Assembly: GCA_013205365.1 (NCBI GenBank)
Contig: JABMNC010000042.1
Location: 1 to 13,167, forward strand
Direction: 5' to 3'
DNA length: 13,167 bases
Source of the DNA: Cryomorphaceae bacterium
GTDB taxonomy: Bacteria > Bacteroidota > Bacteroidia > Flavobacteriales > Schleiferiaceae
How positions within the stretch are numbered: position 1 is the stretch's first letter; every line of letters starts with the position of its first letter. The notes under the pieces are model-generated. The model had not been told where the DNA came from. It saw only the letters and a program-made list of their open reading frames with translations, and did no database searches. The translations under genes and the position numbers were made by a program. Shown here in pieces: positions 1-6,309 of the stretch.

Positions 1-2033
1 CGGAGCGCAAAAAGTCCTTGGTCCGTGGCAATGTAGGCGTAGCCCAAGTCGGTGTCGAGGGCGATGCCGTTGATTCGGTTGCTGGGCAGAGGGCTGTTGT
101 CGCTTCGGTAGTGCGCCAGCTCCAGGAGTCCGTCGGGCGAGAGCAGAAAAAGCCCCGCGCTTGCAGTGCCAATCCATTTGCGGTTGCCTCCGTCGCTTGC
201 TATGGCGGTGATGGTTTGCCCGGCCAAAACGGCTTGAACGCGGCCGTCGACCTCCACGAGCAGCTGCTGGGCCTCAAAGGGGCCGCCGGTGAAGGCGTTT
301 TTGGGGCTGTAGAGCAGGCCGAGTCCGCTGGCGGTTCCGACCCAAAGCTTGCCGTCGGGGGCCAGGTCAAAGGCCCCTATGCTCGAGCTCGGAAGGCTTC
401 CGTTGCCCACTCCCGAAGTTAGGACCCTCGAGGAGGCCATTCCGCCTGCAATGCGCACTGCCACAAGGCCCGCAGTTCGGGTTTGAACCCAAAAGTCTCC
501 GTTGTCTGCCTGCTGTATCTGCTTTAAGGACTGTCCGTTGAGTGAGCCTATGGCGAATCCTTGCCAGGTTTCGCTGCCGGGATCGTAGCGATGCAGGGGC
601 AGGTCCGACAGGCTGTTGGTAACCCAAAGGGCGCCGTCTTGCCCCCAAAGCATGCCACCGCAGCGCACGTCGTTGGGCCCGGCTCCGTTCGCTGCGCGCA
701 GGGAGGAGTTTGCGACCGTCCAGCGGCGAAAGAGCGCACCGTCGCGGAACTCCAAAACGCCCCCGCCCCAAGAGGCCGCAAACCAGTGGGCGGAATCCGT
801 AGGATTGGTGCAAACCTCCAGAATGTCCTTGGCCCCGGAAAAGGCAGTGCCGTCGGCATGCTTCCAGAGGCTGCCGGGACTCGCCAAGCGATAAAGTCCG
901 TTGTTTTGGTAGAGCGGGGTCCAGGGGCCCTCGGTTGCGCCGGTTAAAACCGTGGTTCCGCGGCTCGGCTCCCAGCGCACGTCGAAGGCCTGGGGACCTG
1001 CCGGTCCATTAATGCTGAAGTGCTGGGCGTAGTTAGGGTTGTCGATTAGGGTGATTCCACGCGAGGGGTTGGCCACCCACCGCATGGCTTGGCCGTCTTG
1101 GCCCACAAAACCGCAGGCAAGATCGCGGGGCGTAAAACGGCTGTTGCCAGAGAGCCCTCCGGAGAGGTCACTTACCAAAAGTCCCTGACTGTCAAAGAGT
1201 TTAATGTCAAAGTCTCGAATCACTGCCGTGCGCGGTCCGCAGCCGCAGACCCGCCTGACCTCTTGGCCGTCGCTGGGCGTAGGCAGGTTCTGCCAAAGCC
1301 CCGAGTCGCGCTGGTAGGCCCGGCCCGCCGAAACCGCAGTGAGTTTGCCTTGAACTGCGGCAAGCGACGTGATGACGGAGTCGGTAAAGCGTCCGCTCGA
1401 CTGCCAAGACGAGGGCAGGTATAGGGGAGCCAATAGGTAGGCCGACTTTAAACCCTGCTCGGTAGCCGCAAAAACAGAATCGCCAAGTACCGCTACGGCG
1501 CTCACCCTCATGGGCTCGCTGTCGCTGCGAATGCGGTAGGTTCCTCGCACAGCATTCAGCACTAAATCCAGTTCAACGAGTCCAAAATCCGCGGCGATAA
1601 AGGCCTTATCTGGCCCGGCAAAGGCCCAATCGAGCAGGGCGGTTCGGCCCTGGAATTGCCCGCTGCGAGGAATATCGTCAATGCTGCGCACTTCACTAGG
1701 GGTCCATCGATCAATGCGCCCGTCTTGGTAACCGATCAGGGCATACCGGCCGTCGGGGCTTGCCACCAGGGAGGTCATTCCCACCCCACTCAGGCCTTCT
1801 ACCGTGCTTTGAGCGGTCAGCACGCGGCCGTCCAACTCAAGGCTCACCAGGCCATAGGGGCTGAGCGAGAGTACTCGATCTTCGAGAACAGCGATCCGCA
1901 ACGACTCTCGAAACGGAGCGTGGTACTGCCAGGATTCCACAGGGGTTTGGCCCAGTAGAGTTACTGAACATGCCGCAGCAGCTATTGAGCTCCAAGCCCT
2001 AACGAATCCTCGTCCCACCTCACAAAGATGCAT
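1..2033 (-). CDS. porZ: PorZ-like type IX secretion protein (N-terminal 677 residues; 3' end outside window)
   Basis: PorZ is a surface-located part of the T9SS attachment complex, which processes and anchors secreted cargo in Bacteroidota. The frame is open from ATG at 2033 to the left edge. A secretion signal is visible: Arg-containing residues 1-12, then a hydrophobic stretch about 13-28 ending near LLGQ. Residues 32-210 resemble the PorZ N-terminal propeller in order: ESWQYHAPF, a DRVLSLSPYGLVSL strand, EGLSGVGMTSL, YALIGYQDGRIDRW, AFIAADFGLVELDL and VFAATEQGLKSA. A second propeller (about 330-677) has repeated blades such as KLWVGTASGLGLL, RKWIGTASAGLFLL and YAYIATDQGLFAL. Known PorZ proteins are roughly 750-800 residues, so only the last blades and the C-terminal domain should be missing. 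The next in-frame Met is residue 86, so ATG 2033 is the likely start; GTG at codon 6 is an alternative. A generic two-component-type propeller protein is the other reading, but the N-terminal pattern favours PorZ. Confidence 0.82.
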   Translation of the reverse strand, partial: MHLCEVGRGFVRAWSSIAAAACSVTLLGQTPVESWQYHAPFRESLRIAVLEDRVLSLSPYGLVSLELDGRVLTAQSTVEGLSGVGMTSLVASPDGRYALIGYQDGRIDRWTPSEVRSIDDIPRSGQFQGRTALLDWAFAGPDKAFIAADFGLVELDLVLNAVRGTYRIRSDSEPMRVSAVAVLGDSVFAATEQGLKSAYLLAPLYLPSSWQSSGRFTDSVITSLAAVQGKLTAVSAGRAYQRDSGLWQNLPTPSDGQEVRRVCGCGPRTAVIRDFDIKLFDSQGLLVSDLSGGLSGNSRFTPRDLACGFVGQDGQAMRWVANPSRGITLIDNPNYAQHFSINGPAGPQAFDVRWEPSRGTTVLTGATEGPWTPLYQNNGLYRLASPGSLWKHADGTAFSGAKDILEVCTNPTDSAHWFAASWGGGVLEFRDGALFRRWTVANSSLRAANGAGPNDVRCGGMLWGQDGALWVTNSLSDLPLHRYDPGSETWQGFAIGSLNGQSLKQIQQADNGDFWVQTRTAGLVAVRIAGGMASSRVLTSGVGNGSLPSSSIGAFDLAPDGKLWVGTASGLGLLYSPKNAFTGGPFEAQQLLVEVDGRVQAVLAGQTITAIASDGGNRKWIGTASAGLFLLSPDGLLELAHYRSDNSPLPSNRINGIALDTDLGYAYIATDQGLFAL

Positions 2034-2040
2034 ACCTTCG
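2033..2040 (+). promoter_or_regulatory. Candidate -7 element for gldH (TACCTTCG)
   Basis: TACCTTCG differs at one base from TAnnTTTG and ends 13 bases before the gldH ATG, the same distance as the opposing porZ element. The two elements mirror each other around the inverted repeat. Because only 20 bases separate the start codons, any gldH promoter upstream of this must lie inside porZ. No clear -33 box was found. Confidence 0.22.
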
Positions 2041-2046
2041 CAGTAT

Positions 2047-2054
2047 TAAACGTA
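2047..2054 (-). promoter_or_regulatory. Candidate -7 element for porZ (TACGTTTA)
   Basis: Read on the minus strand this is TACGTTTA, one base from the Bacteroidota -7 consensus TAnnTTTG, ending 13 bases before the porZ ATG. A GAAGG sequence lies just before the start codon. No convincing TTG -33 box sits at the usual distance upstream, in the gldH coding sequence. It overlaps the first base of the gldH start codon. Confidence 0.3.
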
Positions 2055-2536
2055 TGCATCTAATTCTGCGTATCTGCGCCTCTGCCGCCCTTGCCATTTT
2101 AGTCGCTTCATGCGGACCAAGCCCGGAATTTATGGTTGTTCGCGAAATCGACGGCGAAGCCTGGCACCGCGACTCCATGCTGGTTTTTGAGGTCACCGTC
2201 ACCGACACCATCGCCACCTACCGGGTTGAGATCGACCTGCGCCACGCGGGCGACTACTCCTACCGCAACCTCTACCTAGGCCGCGACGTGCTCAACGCCG
2301 CAGGAACGGTTTATGAAGACACGGTGGAGTTTCAGCTCGCTAGCCCCGACGGACGCTGGCTGGGCGACGGCATCGCCGGGCTTAAGACCCTTTCGCTGGC
2401 CTACCGCAAAGAAGGCCTGCGCTTTCCTAAGGCAGAAACCTATCGATTTCGAATTCAGCATCTGATGCGCGATGAACCCCTGCGCGGAATTCATTCTGTA
2501 GCACTTAAACTCTACCGCAGCGATGGCAAAAACTGA
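2054..2536 (+). CDS. gldH: Gliding motility lipoprotein GldH
   Basis: GldH is a lipoprotein needed for gliding and for the associated T9SS in flavobacteria; its exact biochemical role is not settled. The 160-residue product has a lipoprotein signal: a hydrophobic segment about residues 4-17 and a lipobox VASC with Cys20 as the lipidated residue. Family-typical blocks follow: IDGEAWHRDS near 33-42, a TDTIATYRVEIDLRHAGDY strand pair, YRNLYL, the EFQLASPDGRWLGDGI block, and the EGLRFPKAETYRFRIQHLMRDEPLRGI region with VALKL near the end. Length is normal for GldH. The last 14 bases overlap the start of the PBP1A gene, so the two are almost certainly co-transcribed and translationally linked. The nearby porZ, also a T9SS gene, supports the call. 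Confidence 0.9.
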   Translation: MHLILRICASAALAILVASCGPSPEFMVVREIDGEAWHRDSMLVFEVTVTDTIATYRVEIDLRHAGDYSYRNLYLGRDVLNAAGTVYEDTVEFQLASPDGRWLGDGIAGLKTLSLAYRKEGLRFPKAETYRFRIQHLMRDEPLRGIHSVALKLYRSDGKN

Positions 2537-3812
2537 GAACACCGACTTTCGCATCCTGGTTCGCTGGTTTTGGTACGCAGTCGTAGCAGCGCCCCTTAGC
2601 CTGATTCTGCTGCTTCTGCTCACCTGGGCGGGTTTGTTTGGAAGCCTTCCCTCGACCGAAGAAATCGCCAACCCCAAGAGCTACCTCGCCACCCAAATCA
2701 TTACTTCAGACGGCCGCCAGCTCGGTACTTTTTTTACCGAAAACCGAGTGCATTCCGACTACGGCGAGCTTCCGGAGCACCTCGTTCAGGCGCTTATCGC
2801 CACCGAAGACGAGCGTTTTTTAAACCATGGCGGAATCGACTTTCGCGCCTTGGCACGTGCCGTGGTTAAGCTTGGGCGCGACGGGGGCGGCTCCACCATT
2901 ACGCAGCAGCTGGCGAAGCAAATGTTTCACGAGCCAGCTCGGGGCTTTAAACGCTTGTTTCAAAAGCCTAAGGAGTGGATTATTTCGATGCAGCTCGAGT
3001 CGCGCTATTCCAAGGAGGAACTGATTGCGATGTACTTCAACCAGTTTGACTTTTTGTACCAGGGTGTCGGCATTTACAACGCTTCCAACGTCTACTTCGG
3101 CAAAATGCCTGCGGAACTCCATGCCGAAGAGTCTGCCTTGCTCGTGGGAATGTGCAAAAGCCCATGGCTCTTCAACCCTGCCCGCGAGGGACGCGAGGAG
3201 GCTTCACTGAACCGGCGAAATACCGTGCTTAGCCAAATGGAGAACAGCGGCTTTATTACCGAAGAAGAAGCCGACTCCCTCAAGGCCCTACCCATCAAAA
3301 TCGACTTTACCCCAGGGGGGCACGACAAGGGACTGGCTCCCTACCTGCGCGAACACATTCGCCAGTACATGAAGGAGTGGGTTAAGGCCCACCGCAAGCC
3401 CGACGGCAGCGAATACAACCTCTATACCGACGGACTCAAAATCTATACGACCATAGACAGCCGAGTGCAGCGCGCTGCAGAAGAGGCCGTGGAGCAGCAC
3501 ATGACCCAGCTTCAAAAGGCATTCTTTAGGCAAATCAAGGGCCGTGCTGCGGGTCCCTTTTATTTTGACCAAGGCAATTCCGTGGCCGGTGCCAACCAAA
3601 TCATTGGCAAGGCAATGAGGCAAACTCCCCGCTGGCAGTCGCTGCGCGACGCGGGGATGGGTGAAGCGGCCGCCCTTGCAGAATTTAAAAAACCCCTTGA
3701 CATGAAGGTTTTTGCCTGGGGTGGCGACCGCGATACCCTCATGAGTCCCTGGGACTCCATCAAGTACATGAAGTCCATTTATCAGGTCGGACTCCTCAGC
3801 GTGGAGCCCTAA
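2523..3812 (+). CDS. Glycosyltransferase half of PBP1A (429 residues up to the TAA)
   Basis: This is what normal termination would produce. Residues 1-16 are cytoplasmic, about 17-39 form a single membrane anchor rich in Leu/Ala, and a GT51 peptidoglycan glycosyltransferase domain covers about 60-230. Its first motif, TEDERFLNHGGID (94-106), carries the catalytic Glu95; GGSTITQQL is at 122-130; the third motif region, QLESRYSKEEL with a downstream YFNQ, is at 157-174. A linker with TDGLKIYTTID (302-312) leads towards the transpeptidase domain. All glycosyltransferase motifs look intact, so a truncated, transpeptidase-less enzyme could be active, but stability is unknown. The chosen ATG at 2523 puts the membrane anchor at the usual place. 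Confidence 0.6.
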   Translation: MAKTENTDFRILVRWFWYAVVAAPLSLILLLLLTWAGLFGSLPSTEEIANPKSYLATQIITSDGRQLGTFFTENRVHSDYGELPEHLVQALIATEDERFLNHGGIDFRALARAVVKLGRDGGGSTITQQLAKQMFHEPARGFKRLFQKPKEWIISMQLESRYSKEELIAMYFNQFDFLYQGVGIYNASNVYFGKMPAELHAEESALLVGMCKSPWLFNPAREGREEASLNRRNTVLSQMENSGFITEEEADSLKALPIKIDFTPGGHDKGLAPYLREHIRQYMKEWVKAHRKPDGSEYNLYTDGLKIYTTIDSRVQRAAEEAVEQHMTQLQKAFFRQIKGRAAGPFYFDQGNSVAGANQIIGKAMRQTPRWQSLRDAGMGEAAALAEFKKPLDMKVFAWGGDRDTLMSPWDSIKYMKSIYQVGLLSVEP

Positions 3813-4811
3813 ACCGGATTCATCAAGGCCTGGGTAGGCGGCGTAGATTTTAAGCACTTTAAGTACGATGCCGTTCGCCAGGGGCGTCGCCAAGTGGGTT
3901 CCACGTTTAAACCCTTTGTCTATGCGGCGGCCATTGCAGACAAAAAGTACTCGCCCTGCATGCAGGTACCCAACATTCAAACCTGCATCGAAGCGGGGCA
4001 ATACGGACTTGCCGAATCATGGTGCCCCAGCAATTCCGACAACAAGTACGGCGGAGTGCTTACCCTCAAGCAGGCCTTGGCCGGCTCGGTCAACAGCATT
4101 ACCGCCTACCTCATGAAGCAGGTTGGCCCTGCCCCAATTGCCCAGCTGGCGCAAAACCTGGGAGTGAAGTCTGAAATTCCGGTGGTTCCGTCCATCGCAC
4201 TGGGTACCGTCGACATGAGCGTTTTTGAGCTTGTTGGCGCCTACACCGCCTTTGGCAACCAGGGACTGTACACCGAGCCCATTGTCATGCTCCGCATCGA
4301 AGACGCCAACGGCGTAGTGCTCGACGAATTTGGGCCTACCACGCGCGAGGTCTTCAGCCCCGAAGTTGCCTACACCATGGCCAGCTTGCTTCAGGGCGTT
4401 ACCCAGTTTGGAACCGGCGCACGCCTGCGCTACGGCGGCGGCGGCTACCCCGACGGAGTGGCTACGGGCTTTCCCTACTCTTTTGACATGCCTATTGCGG
4501 GCAAGACGGGCACCACCCAAAACAACTCCGACGGATGGTTTATCGGAATGGTTCCCAACCTGGTCACCGGGGTCTGGACAGGCTGTCAGGATCGTTCTGC
4601 GCATTTTGGCTCTACGGCCTACGGCCAGGGCGCGAGCACTGCCCTGCCCATCTGGGCGCTCTTCATGCGCCGCCTTTATGCCGATCCTAAAATTGGGATT
4701 CGCCGCGATGCCTTCGATCGGCCCCTCATGCCCATGACCATTGCGCTTGACTGCGGTAGCCTGCAAAGCGACCAGGCAGAGGCGCGCGAAGAGAGCTCCG
4801 AATTCGACTAG
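3813..4811 (+). pseudogene. Transpeptidase half of PBP1A, downstream of the in-frame stop
   Basis: Numbered from the gene start, the three penicillin-binding motifs are all present: SxxK as STFK (Ser460, Lys463), SxN as SVN (522-524) and KTG at 661-663 inside the IAGKTGTTQNNSDGWFIG block. The C-terminal tail is acidic and ends EESSEFD. The segment is intact but has no plausible start of its own: the first in-frame start-like codon is GTG at 3894, right beside the catalytic Ser, which would remove needed N-terminal strands and any membrane anchor. It should therefore be silent unless the TAA is read through or is an error. Intact motifs argue that any inactivation is very recent. Confidence 0.6.
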
Positions 4812-4831
4812 GCTGCGCCTGTTTCTAGTTC

Positions 4832-4849
4832 CTGGCCACTAGTTGCCAG
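4832..4849. repeat. Short inverted repeat and CTAGTT direct repeats in the PBP1A-scoA gap
   Basis: In the 58-base gap between the PBP1A stop and scoA, CTGGC (4832-4836) and GCCAG (4845-4849) form a 5-bp stem around 8 bases. CTAGTT occurs at 4825-4830 and again at 4840-4845. No T-run follows, so this is not a typical intrinsic terminator. It could be an operator ahead of scoA or chance. Confidence 0.2.
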
Positions 4850-4857
4850 TAGCTCGT

Positions 4858-4865
4858 TACCTTTA
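4858..4865 (+). promoter_or_regulatory. Candidate -7 element for scoAB (TACCTTTA)
   Basis: TACCTTTA matches TAnnTTT[A/G] and ends only 4 bases before the scoA ATG. A TTG lies at 4843-4845, but the spacing (12 bases) is shorter than the usual -33/-7 distance. If used, the transcript would start at or next to the start codon. The direction change in function from PBP1A to scoA supports a separate promoter here. Confidence 0.3.
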
Positions 4866-4869
4866 AACT

Positions 4870-5580
4870 ATGATTCGCAAAGTAGTAGCTAACGCCGACC
4901 TAGCCCTCGACGGACTCACGGACGGCATGACGCTTATGGTCGGTGGTTTTGGCCTCTGCGGCATCCCTGAGAACCTCATTGCGGCCCTCAAGCTGCGCGG
5001 GAGCCGCAACCTTACCTGCATCGCCAACAACGCCGGCGTCGACGGTTTTGGCCTCGGACTTCTCCTGGAGTCGCGGCAAATTCGCAAAATGATTAGCTCC
5101 TATGTGGGCGAGAACGACGAGTTCGAGCGCCAAATGCTCTCGGGCGAGCTCGAGGTAGAACTGATTCCGCAGGGAACCCTCGCAGAACGCTGCCGGGCTG
5201 CGGGCGCGGGAATTCCGGCCTTTTTTACCCCCGCTGGAGTGGGTACCGAGGTCGCCGAAGGCAAAGAGGTTCGGCTGTTTCAGGGCAAGCCCTACCTGAT
5301 GGAATACGCCTTTGAAGCCGATTTTGCGCTGGTCAAGGCCTGGAAGGGCGACGAGGCGGGCAACCTCATTTTTAAGGGCACTGCACGCAACTTTAATCCA
5401 ATGATGGCTATGGCGGGGCGAATCACGGTGGCAGAGGTCGAAGAACTCGTTCCGGCCGGGATGCTGGATCCCAACGCAATCCATGTTCCTGGAATTTTTG
5501 TGCACCGAATTTTTCAGGGGGCTCACTACGAGAAGCGCATTGAGCAGCGCACCGTCCGTCCTAAAAACACCCCTCTTTAA
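4870..5580 (+). CDS. scoA: Succinyl-CoA:3-oxoacid CoA-transferase subunit A
   Basis: This is the alpha subunit of a heteromeric family I CoA-transferase, which moves CoA between succinyl-CoA and acetoacetate (or a related oxoacid) in the cytoplasm. The 236-residue length is normal. Visible family features are GGFGLCGIPENLI (25-37), the NNAGVDGFGLGLLL block near 53-66, ISSYVGEN followed by FERQMLSGELEVELIPQGTL, PAFFTPAGVGT, and the KAWKGDEAGNLIFKGTARNFNPMMAMAG region. Subunit B begins 3 bases after the stop codon, so they form one operon. The strong likeness to ScoA favours succinyl-CoA/acetoacetate exchange over the AtoD-type acetyl-CoA enzyme or PcaI/CatI (3-oxoadipate); exact substrate choice cannot be settled from sequence alone. 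Confidence 0.88.
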   Translation: MIRKVVANADLALDGLTDGMTLMVGGFGLCGIPENLIAALKLRGSRNLTCIANNAGVDGFGLGLLLESRQIRKMISSYVGENDEFERQMLSGELEVELIPQGTLAERCRAAGAGIPAFFTPAGVGTEVAEGKEVRLFQGKPYLMEYAFEADFALVKAWKGDEAGNLIFKGTARNFNPMMAMAGRITVAEVEELVPAGMLDPNAIHVPGIFVHRIFQGAHYEKRIEQRTVRPKNTPL

Positions 5581-5583
5581 GCC

Positions 5584-6243
5584 ATGGCACTCGACAAAAA
5601 CGGAATTGCACGGCGAATCGCTCAAGAGCTTCGGGAGGGATGGTACGTGAATTTGGGAATTGGCATTCCCACCTTGGTTGCCAACTTTGTGCCCGAAGGC
5701 TTTGCCATAGAGTTTCAATCCGAAAACGGCATTCTCGGCATGGGCCCCTTCCCCATTGAAGGCGAAGAAGATGCGGACCTTATTAACGCGGGCAAGCAAA
5801 CCATTACCAGCCTGCCGGGTGCCTCCTTTTTTGACAGCGCCACCTCGTTTGGTATGATTCGAGCGCGCAAAGTGCAGCTTACTGTTTTGGGGGCCATGGA
5901 GGTTTCAGACCGCGGCGACATTGCAAACTGGAAGATTCCAGGGAAAATGGTCAAGGGCATGGGCGGCGCCATGGATTTGGTTGCTAGCGCCGATAACATA
6001 ATCGTCGCCATGCAGCACAGTAACCGCGAGGGCGAATCTAAGCTTTTGAGCGCCTGCACCCTGCCCCTCACTGGGGTCGGATGCGTCAAAAAGGTAGTGA
6101 CCGACCTTGCGGTACTCGAGATCGATCCGCAGCGCGGATTCATCCTGCTGGAACGCGCGCCTGGCGTGAGCGTAGACGAAATCATTGCCAAGACTGCTGG
6201 CCGATTGATTGTCGAGGGCGACGTGCCCGAAATGGTTCTCTAG
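5584..6243 (+). CDS. scoB: Succinyl-CoA:3-oxoacid CoA-transferase subunit B
   Basis: This beta subunit carries the catalytic glutamate that forms the enzyme-CoA thioester: Glu47 in SENGILGMG (46-54). Other family blocks are the N-terminal VNLGIGIPTLVAN (22-34), GASFFDSATSFGMIR, LGAMEVSDRGDIANW, KMVKGMGGAMDL, and TGVGCVKKVVTDLAVLEI. The 219 residues match the usual length. With subunit A directly upstream it should make a complete A2B2-type enzyme for ketone body or acetoacetate use; in context it could also draw on succinyl-CoA from phenylacetate breakdown, but that link is inference. The gene ends 66 bases from the convergent ABC gene, and no clear terminator hairpin with a T-run is visible between them. 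Confidence 0.88.
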   Translation: MALDKNGIARRIAQELREGWYVNLGIGIPTLVANFVPEGFAIEFQSENGILGMGPFPIEGEEDADLINAGKQTITSLPGASFFDSATSFGMIRARKVQLTVLGAMEVSDRGDIANWKIPGKMVKGMGGAMDLVASADNIIVAMQHSNREGESKLLSACTLPLTGVGCVKKVVTDLAVLEIDPQRGFILLERAPGVSVDEIIAKTAGRLIVEGDVPEMVL

Positions 6244-6309
6244 CGCACCATTCTGCACCCGGACTATCTGGAGGCCTTCTTGGCCCTGGTCGCTTGCCTC
6301 TGTCCCTTT

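Larger units (their letters stand above)
2026..2061. repeat. 10-bp perfect inverted repeat spanning the divergent porZ and gldH start codons
   Basis: The left arm AGATGCATAC (2026-2035) and right arm GTATGCATCT (2052-2061) are exact reverse complements around a 16-base centre. The left arm holds the porZ start codon (2033-2031) and the right arm the gldH start codon (2054-2056), so both proteins begin Met-His-Leu. The arms contain the self-complementary hexamer ATGCAT. It could be a regulator-binding site, or only a by-product of two similar gene starts. The sequence shows the symmetry; any function is inference. Confidence 0.45.
2523..4811 (+). pseudogene. Class A penicillin-binding protein (PBP1A type) interrupted by one in-frame TAA
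   Basis: Class A PBPs polymerise peptidoglycan glycan strands and cross-link their peptides in the periplasm. The whole gene is 763 codons in one continuous frame, normal for PBP1A of this phylum, except for TAA at codon 430 (3810-3812). Both sides of the stop are well conserved: residues before it end LLSVEP and those after it read TGFIKAWVGG, matching the family pattern in which a Pro-x-Thr-Gly turn precedes the transpeptidase Ser. One T-to-A change would restore AAA (Lys), a usual residue there. No frameshift is present. The gene starts inside gldH (14-base overlap). It may be a sequencing or assembly error, a recent nonsense mutation, or a gene read through; nothing in the sequence decides. 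Gene symbol left blank because naming varies (mrcA/ponA/pbp1A). Confidence 0.8.

Noticed and set aside
18..1958. Several open frames on both strands inside the first 2 kb
   Set aside because: The continuous minus-strand porZ frame with propeller repeats explains the whole region; the others are out-of-frame shadows without family features.
3810..3812. Stop codon recoding or selenocysteine-like insertion at the PBP1A stop
   Set aside because: TAA is not used for selenocysteine, it terminates other genes in the window, and no catalytic residue is expected at this variable position.
3288..5799. Long minus-strand open frames antisense to PBP1A, scoA and scoB (3288-4001, 4017-4766, 4900-5799)
   Set aside because: They lie opposite genes with clear family motifs, show no recognisable domains, and are expected from codon bias in G+C-rich genes.
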